DNA of 64,000 nucleotides from Actinopolyspora mortivallis DSM 44261 (GTDB lineage Bacteria > Actinomycetota > Actinomycetes > Mycobacteriales > Pseudonocardiaceae): NCBI RefSeq assembly GCF_000384035.1, contig NZ_KB913024.1, positions 2,714,405 to 2,778,404 of the forward strand. Reading direction: 5' to 3'. Shown here piece by piece: positions 36,043-43,813 of this stretch. Position numbers and translations under genes: made by a program. The stretch's first letter is position 1. Every line of letters begins with the position of its first letter. A model generated the notes under the pieces. That model was not told the DNA's origin. It saw nothing but the letters and a program-made list of their open reading frames with translations, and did not search any database.

Positions 36043-38631
36043 TCAACGAACCTGGGGGGTCCAGGTCCGGCTGCCGTCGGAGCCCTCCTCCCCCACCGCG
36101 TGGCGTCTGTGTGCGCGTCCTTCCCTTCCCGGCACGTCACTCGGGGAAGCATCGTGTGCGTCCGTGGCGGACCGGTCGAACGGAGGCTTCCGTTCCCCGG
36201 AGACGGACTCACCGTCTCCGACCGTGGAGGTGTGGGAAGTCGCACCCGTCGTGTCGTGTCTGCTGGTTTCCTGGCGTCCGTGCTGGTAGGCGACCAACGC
36301 CTCGGCCAACAGGTCCGCCAGCCCCGACTGGTCGGTGCCGTCGACCCGCTCGCTCGCGGCCTCGACCCCGGGAAGATCCCTGATCAGTTCGCGGCTCTGT
36401 TCCAACAGCTCCTCGGAAACGGCCCCTCGGGGACTCCCGTGGTCCGTCTTCTCCGGAGAGGGGCCCGCAGTGGACCCGGTGGACTGTTCCGCCGAGTCGT
36501 CCTCGGAGGCGGCACGCCGTCTGCGACCGCCGGAGCGGAATGTCTCCGGTCCGCTGTCACGAGCCGAACGCCCGCCCTGCTGCTCGGCCTCGATAGCGGC
36601 TTTGATCTCGGCGAGAGAACGCCCGTGGGAACGGCGTCCCGAGGAGGCCTCCTCGTGTTGCTCCGCGCGGTGTTCCTCCTCGGAGGCCGCTGTGGAGTTT
36701 CGGGGCGTGTGGTGTTGTCCCAGCACGGGAGTCTCCTGCCGGAAGGGAGGGTCTCCGCCCGGAGTCCGACCGGTGAGCCCTCGGAGATCCTCCGAGGGCG
36801 GAGACGACACCTCCGGTGAGGTGTCGGCGGTTTCCGGCTCGGATGGCAGCACCGGCAACACGGTCGTCGTGTCGGCCGAACCGCTCTCGGAACCGGGGAA
36901 GGTGGAAATCAGTGAGGTCTCCCCCGAAGGATCCTCCCTGGGAGCGGCGAAGTGCCACCCGTAGTCGACCCCCGAGGCGGAGACTCCGTGGCTCCGTGGG
37001 GTGGGATCCGACTCCGTCGTGGGGAAGTCCGCCGGCTGGCCCTCCCCCGTGGCCTGCTCTCCGAGGCCTGCGGGAGTGTCCCGACCACCGACCAGGTACG
37101 AGACACCGCTCGGTGTCGAAGCAGCCTCGTCCGAGCCGTGCTTGGTTTCCCCTGCCGCCGTCGCCGAGGGTGTGGACGTGCCCGGCTGGGGTGGGACGGA
37201 GGGTTCGGCCTCCCTGCGCCGTCTTCCGCCGCCTTTCGCGCCAGCCGCCGCGCGAGTACGACGTTCCCCCCGGTTCGAGGTGCCGGCCGTGTCCTCGGCC
37301 GCCACCCGCGCGGGGGACTCCCCGTGCTCCCGGCCCCGTGACGTCTCCGGGACGGAAAGGCCGGTGGGGCTCTCCCCGGGCTCGGACTCTTCCGACCGTC
37401 TCACCAGAGCGTCCAGCAGTCTCCGAGCGGCTTCGCCGGTGTCCTCGTTCGCGGCTGTGTTCGGGCTGGGGACCTCGGGAGTCCGGTGCAGGGCCGCACC
37501 CGTGTCCCCTCCGCCGGGGGAGCGGACCTCCCCCACCGACTGTTGCCGGGGAACGGCAGCCCCCTGGAACCGCTGGGCCGGGAACTCCTCGAGCAAACGC
37601 AGACGGGCGTGCTCGAGTGTCCTGCGGTACCGGTGATCGACCGAGTAGGCCTCACGCAGGCAGCGCAGGGCTTCCGGAAGCTCGGAGGCGGCCTCGTGCA
37701 GGTTCGCCAGCACGTTGAGGGTCGCGGTCTGTACGTCGAACAGCTCGTGTTTGCGCGCCCCGTCCAGCGCCTCGTGCAGGGACTCCACCGCCGTTCGTCT
37801 CCGTCCGGCGGGGAGGTGAACTCTCGTGGCCAGTGCCAGTCGCAGCCATCCCACGGGAGTGGCCGCGGCGGCCCGGGGAGGTTGGTGCAACAGCTCCTCG
37901 GAGCAACGAACAGCTTCCGCTGTTCTCCCCAGTTCGAGCAGCCCCTGGGTCTGTTCGAGCACCAGCCCGGCCCGCACACCACCGCTGTCGATCGCGGAGT
38001 CACCGAGCCGCCGCAGGTACTCCATGCCACGCAGCGCCGCGTCGATCGCCACGGTGAACTCGCCGTGCCCCCGGTGGTGGCCCGCCCGGGCCATGTCGAC
38101 CCTGGCTCGCAGTAGTCCCACCAGGTCCCGGTGGTGCTCGGACTCCGCCGCGTACAGCCGGTCCGCCTCGTCCAGGGCCCTGAGTCGTTCGGCGGAACGG
38201 CGGTGCATCGGAAGCGAGCCGCAGAACTCCACCAACGCGTGGGCTCGCAGGCGCGGAGGCACGTCCTCCTTCTCCAGCAGGGGGTCCAGCACCCGGCTGG
38301 CCACGTCGTAGCTACCGCTGCCACGCGCGCAGTGGGCGAGTTCGATCCGTAGCCGGTCGAGCAGTTCACCGGACCCGATCCGTTCCGCCTCCCGGAACAC
38401 GCCGAGTGCGCGTTCGGTCTCGGCGACCGCGTGTCCCAACCTGTTGGCGGCGAACAGCGCCACGTACTCGGCGTGGAGACGCTGTTCGGGATCACCGTTC
38501 TCTCGCGCCCACGAGGCAGCGCGGTTTCCGAGCAGCAGAGCCAGTTCCGGAACCCGCCAGCGCCACTGCCAGGCGGATTCCAACAGCTCCTGGCCAGGCC
38601 TGCTCGCCCGCGAACCGCGCTCCCTCGCCAA
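36043..38631 (-). CDS. Large TPR-like and disordered protein of unknown function
   Basis: An 862-residue protein in two very different parts. Residues 1 to about 350 are helical, Leu/Ala/Arg-rich repeats of TPR type, e.g. ALVEFCGSLPMHRRSAERLR and TLNVLANLHEAASELPEALRC. The remaining 500 residues are Ser/Glu/Pro/Gly-rich and certainly disordered (TPSGVSYLVGG; SSGRRSHGRSLAEIKAAIEA is the one helical patch near residue 665). I do not recognise it. The TTG start at 38631 lies 16 nt after the ettA stop. Its place between ettA and gdh suggests a scaffold or regulatory role tied to translation or nitrogen metabolism, which is only a guess. Confidence 0.7.
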   Translation of the reverse strand: MARERGSRASRPGQELLESAWQWRWRVPELALLLGNRAASWARENGDPEQRLHAEYVALFAANRLGHAVAETERALGVFREAERIGSGELLDRLRIELAHCARGSGSYDVASRVLDPLLEKEDVPPRLRAHALVEFCGSLPMHRRSAERLRALDEADRLYAAESEHHRDLVGLLRARVDMARAGHHRGHGEFTVAIDAALRGMEYLRRLGDSAIDSGGVRAGLVLEQTQGLLELGRTAEAVRCSEELLHQPPRAAAATPVGWLRLALATRVHLPAGRRRTAVESLHEALDGARKHELFDVQTATLNVLANLHEAASELPEALRCLREAYSVDHRYRRTLEHARLRLLEEFPAQRFQGAAVPRQQSVGEVRSPGGGDTGAALHRTPEVPSPNTAANEDTGEAARRLLDALVRRSEESEPGESPTGLSVPETSRGREHGESPARVAAEDTAGTSNRGERRTRAAAGAKGGGRRRREAEPSVPPQPGTSTPSATAAGETKHGSDEAASTPSGVSYLVGGRDTPAGLGEQATGEGQPADFPTTESDPTPRSHGVSASGVDYGWHFAAPREDPSGETSLISTFPGSESGSADTTTVLPVLPSEPETADTSPEVSSPPSEDLRGLTGRTPGGDPPFRQETPVLGQHHTPRNSTAASEEEHRAEQHEEASSGRRSHGRSLAEIKAAIEAEQQGGRSARDSGPETFRSGGRRRRAASEDDSAEQSTGSTAGPSPEKTDHGSPRGAVSEELLEQSRELIRDLPGVEAASERVDGTDQSGLADLLAEALVAYQHGRQETSRHDTTGATSHTSTVGDGESVSGERKPPFDRSATDAHDASPSDVPGREGRAHRRHAVGEEGSDGSRTWTPQVR

Positions 38632-38646
38632 GACGACTCTCCGATC

Positions 38647-40323
38647 TCAGCCGCGTGTGAGTTTGCGGTGGGTCACCCGGTGCGGACGCGCGGCCTCGAC
38701 GCCCAACCGGTCGATCTTGTTCTTTTCGTATCCCTCGAAGTTACCTTCGAACCAGAACCACTTGGCCGGATTCTCTTCGTCGCCCTCCCAGGCGAGGATG
38801 TGGGTGGCCACCCGGTCCAGGAACCAGCGGTCGTGGGAGATGACCACGGCGCAGCCGGGGAACTCCTGCAACGCGTTCTCCAGCGAGGACAACGTCTCCA
38901 CATCCAGGTCGTTGGTCGGCTCGTCCAACAGCAGCGTGTTCCCACCCTGCTTGAGAGTCAACGCCAGATTCAACCTGTTGCGTTCACCGCCGGACAGCAC
39001 TCCGGCTGGTTTCTGCTGGTCAGCACCTTTGAACCCGAACGCGCTCACGTAGGCCCGCGAGGGCATCTCCACCTGGCCCACCTGGATGTGGTCCAGCCCG
39101 TCGGACACGACCTCCCAGACACTCTTGTCCGGGTCGATGCCCGCACGGTTCTGGTCCACATAACTGAGCTTGACCGTGTCCCCGACCCGGACTTCGCCGC
39201 TGTCCGGCTGTTCGAGACCGACGATGGTTTTGAACAGGGTCGTCTTGCCGACTCCGTTGGGCCCGACCACGCCGATGATGCCGTTGGGCGGCAGCGTGAA
39301 AGACAGCCGGTCGATCAAGAGATTGTCCCCGAAGCCCTTGCTCATCTCGTTCGCCTCGACGACCAAGTTACCCAACCTGGGCCCCGGCGGGATCTGGATC
39401 TCCTCGAAATCCATCTTTCGGGTCTTCTCCGCCTCGGCGGCCATCTCCTCGTAGCGCTCCAGACGGGAACGCGACTTCTTCTGGCGCGCCTTGGTGTTCG
39501 ACCGCACCCACTCGAGTTCGTCCTTGAGCCGTTTCTGGAGCTTGGCGTCCCGCCTGCCCTGCACGGCCAGTCGCTCGGACTTCTTCTGCAGGTAGGTCGA
39601 GTAGTTGCCCTCGTAGGGGTAGGTGTTGCCGCGGTCCAGCTCCAGGATCCATCCCGCCACGTTGTCAAGGAAGTAGCGGTCGTGGGTCACGGCGAGCACG
39701 GCACCGGAGTAGTTGGACAGGAACTGCTCCAGCCACTGCACGCTCTCCGCGTCCAGGTGGTTGGTGGGCTCGTCGAGCAACAAGAGGTCGGGCCTGCTCA
39801 GCAGCAGCTTGCACAGGGCGACCCTGCGGCGTTCCCCGCCGGAGAGGTAACGAACCTCCGCGTCGGCCGGCGGACAGCGCAGCGCGTCCATGGCCTGTTC
39901 GAGCTGGGAGTCCAGCTCCCAGGCCTCGGCGTGGTCGAGCTCCTCCTGGAGCTTGCCCATCTCCTCCATGAGCTCGTCGGTGTAGTCGGTGGCGAGCTGC
40001 TCGGCGATCGTGTTGAAACGGTTCAGCTTCTGCTTGATCTCGCCGACGCCCTCCTCGACGTTGCCGAGGACGGTTTTCTCCTCGTTGAGCGGGGGCTCCT
40101 GCTGGAGAATGCCCACGCTGTAACCGGGTGACAGGAAGGCCTCACCGTTGTTCGGGTGGTCGAGTCCGGCCATGATGCGCAACACGCTCGACTTACCGGC
40201 CCCGTTCGGCCCCACCACACCGATCTTGGCGCCGGGGTAGAACTGGAGCGTGGCGTTCTCCAGTATTACCTTGTCTCCGTGCGTTTTGCGCACGTTCTTC
40301 ATGGTGTAGATGAACTCGGCCAT
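38647..40323 (-). CDS. ettA: Energy-dependent translational throttle protein EttA (ABC-F)
   Basis: A 558-residue ABC-F ATPase that binds the ribosomal E site and gates the first elongation step by ATP/ADP ratio. The first Walker A is VVGPNGAGKSSVLRIMAG near residue 38, the first signature YLSGGERRRVALC near 165, the second Walker A GVVGPNGVGKTTLFKTIVG near 355, and the second signature VLSGGERNRLNLA near 460, with the P-site tRNA interaction linker in between (RSRLERYEEMAAEAEKTRKM). The ATG at 40323 is preceded by GGAG. It is the counterpart of Rv2477c and the first gene of the run towards gdh. Confidence 0.97.
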   Translation of the reverse strand: MAEFIYTMKNVRKTHGDKVILENATLQFYPGAKIGVVGPNGAGKSSVLRIMAGLDHPNNGEAFLSPGYSVGILQQEPPLNEEKTVLGNVEEGVGEIKQKLNRFNTIAEQLATDYTDELMEEMGKLQEELDHAEAWELDSQLEQAMDALRCPPADAEVRYLSGGERRRVALCKLLLSRPDLLLLDEPTNHLDAESVQWLEQFLSNYSGAVLAVTHDRYFLDNVAGWILELDRGNTYPYEGNYSTYLQKKSERLAVQGRRDAKLQKRLKDELEWVRSNTKARQKKSRSRLERYEEMAAEAEKTRKMDFEEIQIPPGPRLGNLVVEANEMSKGFGDNLLIDRLSFTLPPNGIIGVVGPNGVGKTTLFKTIVGLEQPDSGEVRVGDTVKLSYVDQNRAGIDPDKSVWEVVSDGLDHIQVGQVEMPSRAYVSAFGFKGADQQKPAGVLSGGERNRLNLALTLKQGGNTLLLDEPTNDLDVETLSSLENALQEFPGCAVVISHDRWFLDRVATHILAWEGDEENPAKWFWFEGNFEGYEKNKIDRLGVEAARPHRVTHRKLTRG

Positions 40324-40376
40324 ATCTCCGATCGTAGATGTGTCCGCGCGTGGCGTCTGCACTGCCATCCGCACGG

Positions 40377-40409
40377 TGTGCGCTCGCCCGAGCAACGGGC
40401 GAACGCACA
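40377..40409 (-). terminator. Hairpin between ssb-like gene and ettA
   Basis: TGTGCGCTCGCCCG (40377-40390) pairs with CGGGCGAACGCACA (40396-40409) with one C-A mismatch and a 5-nt loop, between the end of the ssb-like gene and the ettA start on the same strand. Confidence 0.6.
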
Positions 40410-40454
40410 CCTCACCGCCCCGGGGGCCGGCGAATTCCGCTGGTGGGGAACTCC

Positions 40455-40943
40455 TCAGGCGCCCACCGGATGACGGGTCCGCTCATCCGTGCCGGAACCG
40501 ACGATGTTGACGGCCCGCAGATGGTACGGCAGAGCCTCCTCCTCGTTCGAGGTCTCGTCCTCCTTCGAGGTCTCCTTCGAGGTCTCGGTCGAGTCCTCAC
40601 CGGCGCGGATGTCGTAGAGCACGTCGAGCCCCACGGCGCTGGCCTCCACCTCCGCGGTGACGCGGCGCTGTCCCTCGACCTCGTACTCCCTGGTTCGCAG
40701 CTTTCCGGTCACCACCACGGGGTCCTTCTTGTCCAACGAACTCAGCACTCCCTGGGCGAGTTCCTTCCAACAGTGGACCGTGGCGTAGACACGGTCCCCG
40801 TCCACCCAGCGACGGCTGGTCCGGTCGAAACGACGGGCGATACTGACCATGCGGAAGCTCACCACCTGGTTGCCGCTGCGGGTCTGCCGCGACTTCGGCA
40901 CGCTGAGGACTTCTCCCACGAGGGTGACTGTCGTCTCGTACAC
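40455..40943 (-). CDS. Single-stranded DNA-binding protein, second actinobacterial SSB
   Basis: A 162-residue OB-fold SSB. Visible OB strands are VTLVGEVLSVPKSRQT, NQVVSFRMVSIARRFDR, YATVHCWKELAQGVLSSLDKKD in pieces, and KLRTREYEVEGQRRVTAEVE. The C-terminal tail does not end in the acidic DDDIPF-type tip of canonical SSB, so it should not recruit partners the way housekeeping SSB does. It matches Rv2478c in place and length. The GTG at 40943 has GGAAGG 7 nt upstream; the GTG at 40952 has the site too close. Confidence 0.9.
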   Translation of the reverse strand: MYETTVTLVGEVLSVPKSRQTRSGNQVVSFRMVSIARRFDRTSRRWVDGDRVYATVHCWKELAQGVLSSLDKKDPVVVTGKLRTREYEVEGQRRVTAEVEASAVGLDVLYDIRAGEDSTETSKETSKEDETSNEEEALPYHLRAVNIVGSGTDERTRHPVGA

Positions 40944-41404
40944 GAGTTCCACCTTCCGATCGAACTACGGTTGCCGCGCCGAACGGCGCTGATCACAGCC
41001 TGCCGTCGGAGAACGCGGGAAGCGATAGCTTTCTCACTGTCTGTGCACAACTGCCGTGGTTGTGGACAACTTCGCGAGGCGGAACGGGCGTCGCTCCCAA
41101 CGGACACGAACACCGTTAGATTACGAATCGATACAGCAAGCACAGCGAACACGAAAGAATGCAGATCGAGTTCACGTTAATCGAGATGTACTACAATGGC
41201 TGGTCAGAGCCTCGGGGAAGCACCCGAAGTCGTGCCGGGAAGCGATCCGGACGCGGGGAACCGGCCGCGTCCGATTATGATCCGCTTGCCGTTCGATAGC
41301 GTCTCGGCAACACCGGCCGTGTGGGTTCCCCGCGACCCGCCCACGAGCGATAGTCTCCCCGTGCGACGCGCTACGCACCGGCAGGTGCGGAGACGGGTCG
41401 TCGA
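40944..41404. other. Intergenic region before tRNA-Arg
   Basis: 460 nt between the ssb-like gene (minus) and tRNA-Arg (plus). The middle (41100-41200) is AT-richer than the backbone. I see no supported gene; promoters of both flanking genes must lie here. Confidence 0.4.
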
Positions 41405-41478
41405 GCCCTCGTAGCTCAGACGGATAGAGCAAGAGACTTCTAATCTCTAGGTCGCAGGTTCGAATCCTGCCGGGGGCG
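41405..41478 (+). tRNA. tRNA-Arg (anticodon TCT), probable integration site
   Basis: GCCCTCG (41405-41411) pairs with CGGGGGC (41471-41477). The D arm is TAGCTCAGACGGATAGAGCA, the anticodon loop CTTCTAA (anticodon TCT), and the T arm CAGGTTCGAATCCTG. CCA is encoded directly after the discriminator G. A tyrosine-integrase remnant points at its 3' end only 10 nt away, so it is probably the attB of the island that fills the rest of the window. Confidence 0.95.
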
Positions 41479-41487
41479 CCACCACCA

Positions 41488-41830
41488 TTATCCCGTTGAC
41501 CTGCGACGGGAGGCCAGATCGACGACCTTGCCGTGATCGTCGTCATCGGCCACGTGGGGCAGATGTGGGGCACCATCGTGGTGCGAGTGCCCCTCCCCTT
41601 CGAATCCTGCCCCACTCAGTGCCCCACGAACGGCGTCCCACTGGGTGTCGGCGAGGTGGGCGTACCGCTGGGTCATCGTGATCGTCGAGTGCCCGAGCAG
41701 CTCCGAAACCTGCTCGACCGTCACACCCCGCCGGAGCAGCCACGAGACATACGCGTGACGTGGGTCATGCGGAGTCAGGCCGTCGAGTCCGGCGGCCTGA
41801 ACCGCCGGGTTCCACCGGTCCCTTCGGAGA
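41488..41830 (-). pseudogene. Tyrosine integrase, C-terminal remnant
   Basis: Read on the minus strand from 41830, the frame is RWNPAVQAAGLDGLTPHDPR, then HAYVSWLLRRG, VSELLGHSTITMTQRYAHLA and a His/Asp-rich tail ending at 41488. These contain the catalytic HxxRH (as HDPRH), the second His region (LGHST) and the nucleophile Tyr (QRYAHL) of phage-type integrases. All sequence N-terminal to this, including the first catalytic Arg, is gone, replaced at exactly 41831 by a type I-E CRISPR repeat. The orientation towards tRNA-Arg is that of pSAM2/SLP1-like elements. It cannot integrate or excise by itself. Confidence 0.88.
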
Positions 41831-41858
41831 GATCCATCCCCACGCCTGCGGGGAGCAC
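41831..41858 (-). repeat. Solitary type I-E CRISPR repeat
   Basis: CATCCCCACGCCTGCGGGGA plus AGCAC-type flanks at 41831-41858 differ from the repeats of the type I-E array at 42480-42812 in only a few positions. It is followed on the plus strand by a copy of the type I-E leader-proximal sequence, so it is the leader-end repeat of a lost array. Confidence 0.85.
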
Positions 41859-41859
41859 G

Positions 41860-41903
41860 GTGACCTGCGATCTTAACAGCACTTTCCCGCTGTGAGAATC
41901 ACT
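41860..41903 (-). repeat. Copy 1 of the type I-E leader segment
   Basis: GTGACCTGCGATCTTAACA at 41860-41878 and ACTTTCCCGCTGTG near 41881 recur at 42818-42861 with about four mismatches in 44 nt. Both copies directly adjoin a type I-E repeat at the end where a leader is expected (repeats transcribed on the minus strand). Confidence 0.85.
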
Positions 41904-41972
41904 GTTGTCCCCGGGCAGGGAGCTCGTCCACGGAGTCAACGACTTCCCGAACCAGCGTGTTCGACACGAACC

Positions 41973-42304
41973 CCTTCGATCTTCGCCAGCCCCGAAGGGC
42001 TGGCGCCACGGCCGCGATCACGTCCGACAGCTCGGGCTCGGCGTCGTTGCGATCCTCGCCAGCCCCGAAGGGCTGGCGCCACCTGCCGCAGCTTCCGGAA
42101 GATCCTGCCCAGCCGCTGGTTGCGATCCTCGCCAGCCCCGAAGGGCTGGCGCCACCCGTATCCGGGGGCCGTTCGGGATACCGGGTCGGGCTCGTTGCGA
42201 TCCTCGCCAGCCCCGAAGGGCTGGCGCCACCCGACCAAGTCGTCGCCGACATGCTCGGCAAAAGTGCGTTGCGATCCTCGCCAGCCCCGAAGGGCTGGCG
42301 CCAC
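41973..42304 (-). CRISPR. CRISPR array A, type I-C repeat family, 5 repeats and 4 spacers
   Basis: 37-nt repeats at 41973-42009 (degenerate, distal end), 42046-42082, 42119-42155, 42194-42230 and 42268-42304; spacers of 36, 36, 38 and 37 nt. In crRNA sense the repeat begins GTGGCGCCAGCCCTTCGGGG and ends GGATCGCAAC, with a 10-bp stem. It differs from the repeats next to the cas operon mainly in the loop (TTCG instead of TGCG). The intact leader-side end at 42304 adjoins a leader shared with arrays B and C. It is about 10 kb from the cas genes but should be served by them. Confidence 0.95.
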
Positions 42305-42430
42305 GGCAGATGAGCAGGGATGTCCGGGATATCCACACCCCGGCTGTGACCGATCCGTGACCGACACGCCGAGCAGAGGCTTGGGAACCTCCCGGCGTGT
42401 CGCCACACACTTCCCCTCCCCAACCACCGA
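42305..42430 (-). promoter_or_regulatory. Leader of CRISPR array A
   Basis: On the plus strand this reads GGCAGATGAGCAGGGATGTC, then CTGTGACCGATCCGTGACC, GACACGCCGAGCA and GGGAACCTCCCGGCGTGTCG. The same blocks occur next to arrays B and C. GACACGCCG and CGGCGTGTC form an inverted repeat, a candidate adaptation or promoter element. Confidence 0.8.
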
Positions 42431-42479
42431 GCCCCGCCTACGCGGGGGTGCGTGACCCGATTTTGCCTAAAACCGGCCC

Positions 42480-42812
42480 AGCACGGCCCCGCGCCTGCGG
42501 GGAGCACGTCATCGTCATGATTGACGGAGACATCCAGTACGGACCATCCCCGCGCCTGCAGGGAGCACTGTTCAGGCTAGCTGGCACTCCGCACATCATG
42601 GGGACCATCCCCGCGCCTGCGGGGAGCACGATTACACGTGAGGTGTTAAATGGCTACGATGGGGACCATCCCCGCGCCTGCGGGGAGCACTCACCCTTAA
42701 TACGATTAATTAGGGAATATGCCGGACCATCCCCGCGCCTGCGGGAAGCACATTAGCAGATTTCATACCTGTTCTCACAAGTTGGGACCATCCCCGCGCC
42801 TGCGGGAAGCAC
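42480..42812 (-). CRISPR. Orphan type I-E CRISPR array, 6 repeats and 5 spacers
   Basis: 28-nt repeats begin at 42480, 42541, 42602, 42663, 42724 and 42785, with a constant period of 61 nt and 33-nt spacers. In crRNA sense the repeat is GTGCTCCCCGCAGGCGCGGG followed by GATGGTCC, the classic type I-E form of actinobacteria. The two repeats nearest the leader carry one change (GCGGGAAGCAC on the plus strand). The spacers near the leader are AT-rich (for example 42691-42723), unlike the genome. No type I-E cas genes (cse1, cse2, cas6e) are in this window. Confidence 0.96.
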
Positions 42813-42817
42813 ACTTC

Positions 42818-42861
42818 GTGACCTGCGATCTTAACAATACTTTCCCGCTGTGGGAATCACT
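42818..42861 (-). promoter_or_regulatory. Type I-E leader segment, copy 2 (functional position)
   Basis: Lies 5 nt outside the leader-end repeat of the type I-E array. It is about 90% identical to 41860-41903. The transcript of the array runs on the minus strand from here. Confidence 0.75.
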
Positions 42862-42920
42862 TTTGGTTCGGAAAGCAGCGGCAGTCAGTACCAGTAGCCG
42901 GATCGCTGACCAGCGAGCCG

Positions 42921-42957
42921 GTTGCGGTCCTCGCCAGCCCCGCAGAGCTGGCGCCAC
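42921..42957 (-). repeat. Solitary type I-C-type repeat, left copy
   Basis: 37 nt matching the type I-C repeat family with two variant positions (GCGGTCC for GCGATCC, and GCAGAG for GCAGGG). The same variants occur in the copy at 43704-43740. The bases GAGCCG precede both. No second repeat lies within spacer distance. Confidence 0.85.
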
Positions 42958-43065
42958 GCGCATCATAGTCGGACAACCGGCTGTTCGTTGTGCGGAATAA
43001 TGATCACCGACAAGGATACGTGTACGCTCGCAGCGCCTCTCGGTCCAGACCAGCGCTTTCGCACG

Positions 43066-43602
43066 TCACAGGCGGTTCATGATCTCGCTCTTCTTGGCGG
43101 CGAACTCCTCTTCGGAGAGCACGCCCTGCTCGCGCAGCTCCCCAAGCTTTTTCAGCTGCTCATACGGATCGCTGCTCGGCTGGGAAGCTGCAGGAGCAGC
43201 AGAAGTCGAAGTGGATTCATCCGCCGAGAGACGTTGGCGGATAGCGTCGGAAATCATCTTTCCGTTGTCCTTCTCGACCTGTTTGATCTCGGCCTTGTTG
43301 CCCGAGGCGTATACGGTCAGCGATCCGAACATCAGTCCCGCCGACCACTGCACCGACGAAATCTTGCCAAGTGGGAAGTCCTCGATCGTCTGCGAGGTCC
43401 AACCATCTTTGAGGAACAGCAGACGCCTGTCTGTCAGCGCAACCAGCCCCATCCCCGGGCCGTAGCTGCCGCTCGACAACATGTCGACGCGCTCGCCCTC
43501 CCACAGGTAACTTTCAAGCTTCTTGACCTCACGACCAGAGCCGAAACTGGCCGCCATCCGACTCTTCGCAGCCGCGATGTCGTCACGCAATTCATTGCTC
43601 AC
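43066..43602 (-). CDS. PH-like/SHOCT domain protein
   Basis: A 178-residue protein. The middle has a bacterial PH-like pattern (LLSSGSYGPGMGLVALTDRR, LLFLKDGWTSQTIEDFPLGK, SLTVYASGNKAEIKQ), and the C-terminus ends in a SHOCT motif (LKKLGELREQGVLSEEEFAA, then KKSEIMNRL), separated by an Ala/Ser-rich linker. Such proteins are common in phages, plasmids and islands; SHOCT is thought to mediate oligomerisation or partner binding. AGGAG 7 nt upstream fixes the GTG at 43602. The gene sits between two identical-variant CRISPR-type repeats, with no other gene between them. Confidence 0.82.
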   Translation of the reverse strand: MSNELRDDIAAAKSRMAASFGSGREVKKLESYLWEGERVDMLSSGSYGPGMGLVALTDRRLLFLKDGWTSQTIEDFPLGKISSVQWSAGLMFGSLTVYASGNKAEIKQVEKDNGKMISDAIRQRLSADESTSTSAAPAASQPSSDPYEQLKKLGELREQGVLSEEEFAAKKSEIMNRL

Positions 43603-43703
43603 GATTGCTCCTGGCAAACAGAGAAACACAATCCAGTTGAAGCGTATCGGAAACCACAACGTGCCACGGCCCACGCACGGCAGTCACCGCACCAACTGAG
43701 CCG

Positions 43704-43740
43704 GTTGCGGTCCTCGCCAGCCCCGCAGAGCTGGCGTCAC
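43704..43740 (-). repeat. Solitary type I-C-type repeat, right copy
   Basis: Identical to the copy at 42921-42957 except one base (GGCGTCAC for GGCGCCAC) and likewise preceded by GAGCCG. The two copies are 783 nt apart start to start and enclose the PH/SHOCT gene. Confidence 0.85.
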
Positions 43741-43813
43741 CGTGCACATCGTTATCCGTGTCGAGGCAGCGCACACGAAGCGCCCCGGACTCTTCGGGGC
43801 GCTTCTTTCGTGG

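Noticed and set aside
41892-42507. ORFs translated across CRISPR array A and the type I-E array
   Set aside because: They are repeat translations (for example repeated PSGLARIAT peptides), not proteins.
42921-43740. The two solitary repeats as ends of an insertion sequence
   Set aside because: They are direct, not inverted, belong to the CRISPR repeat family, and no transposase lies between them.
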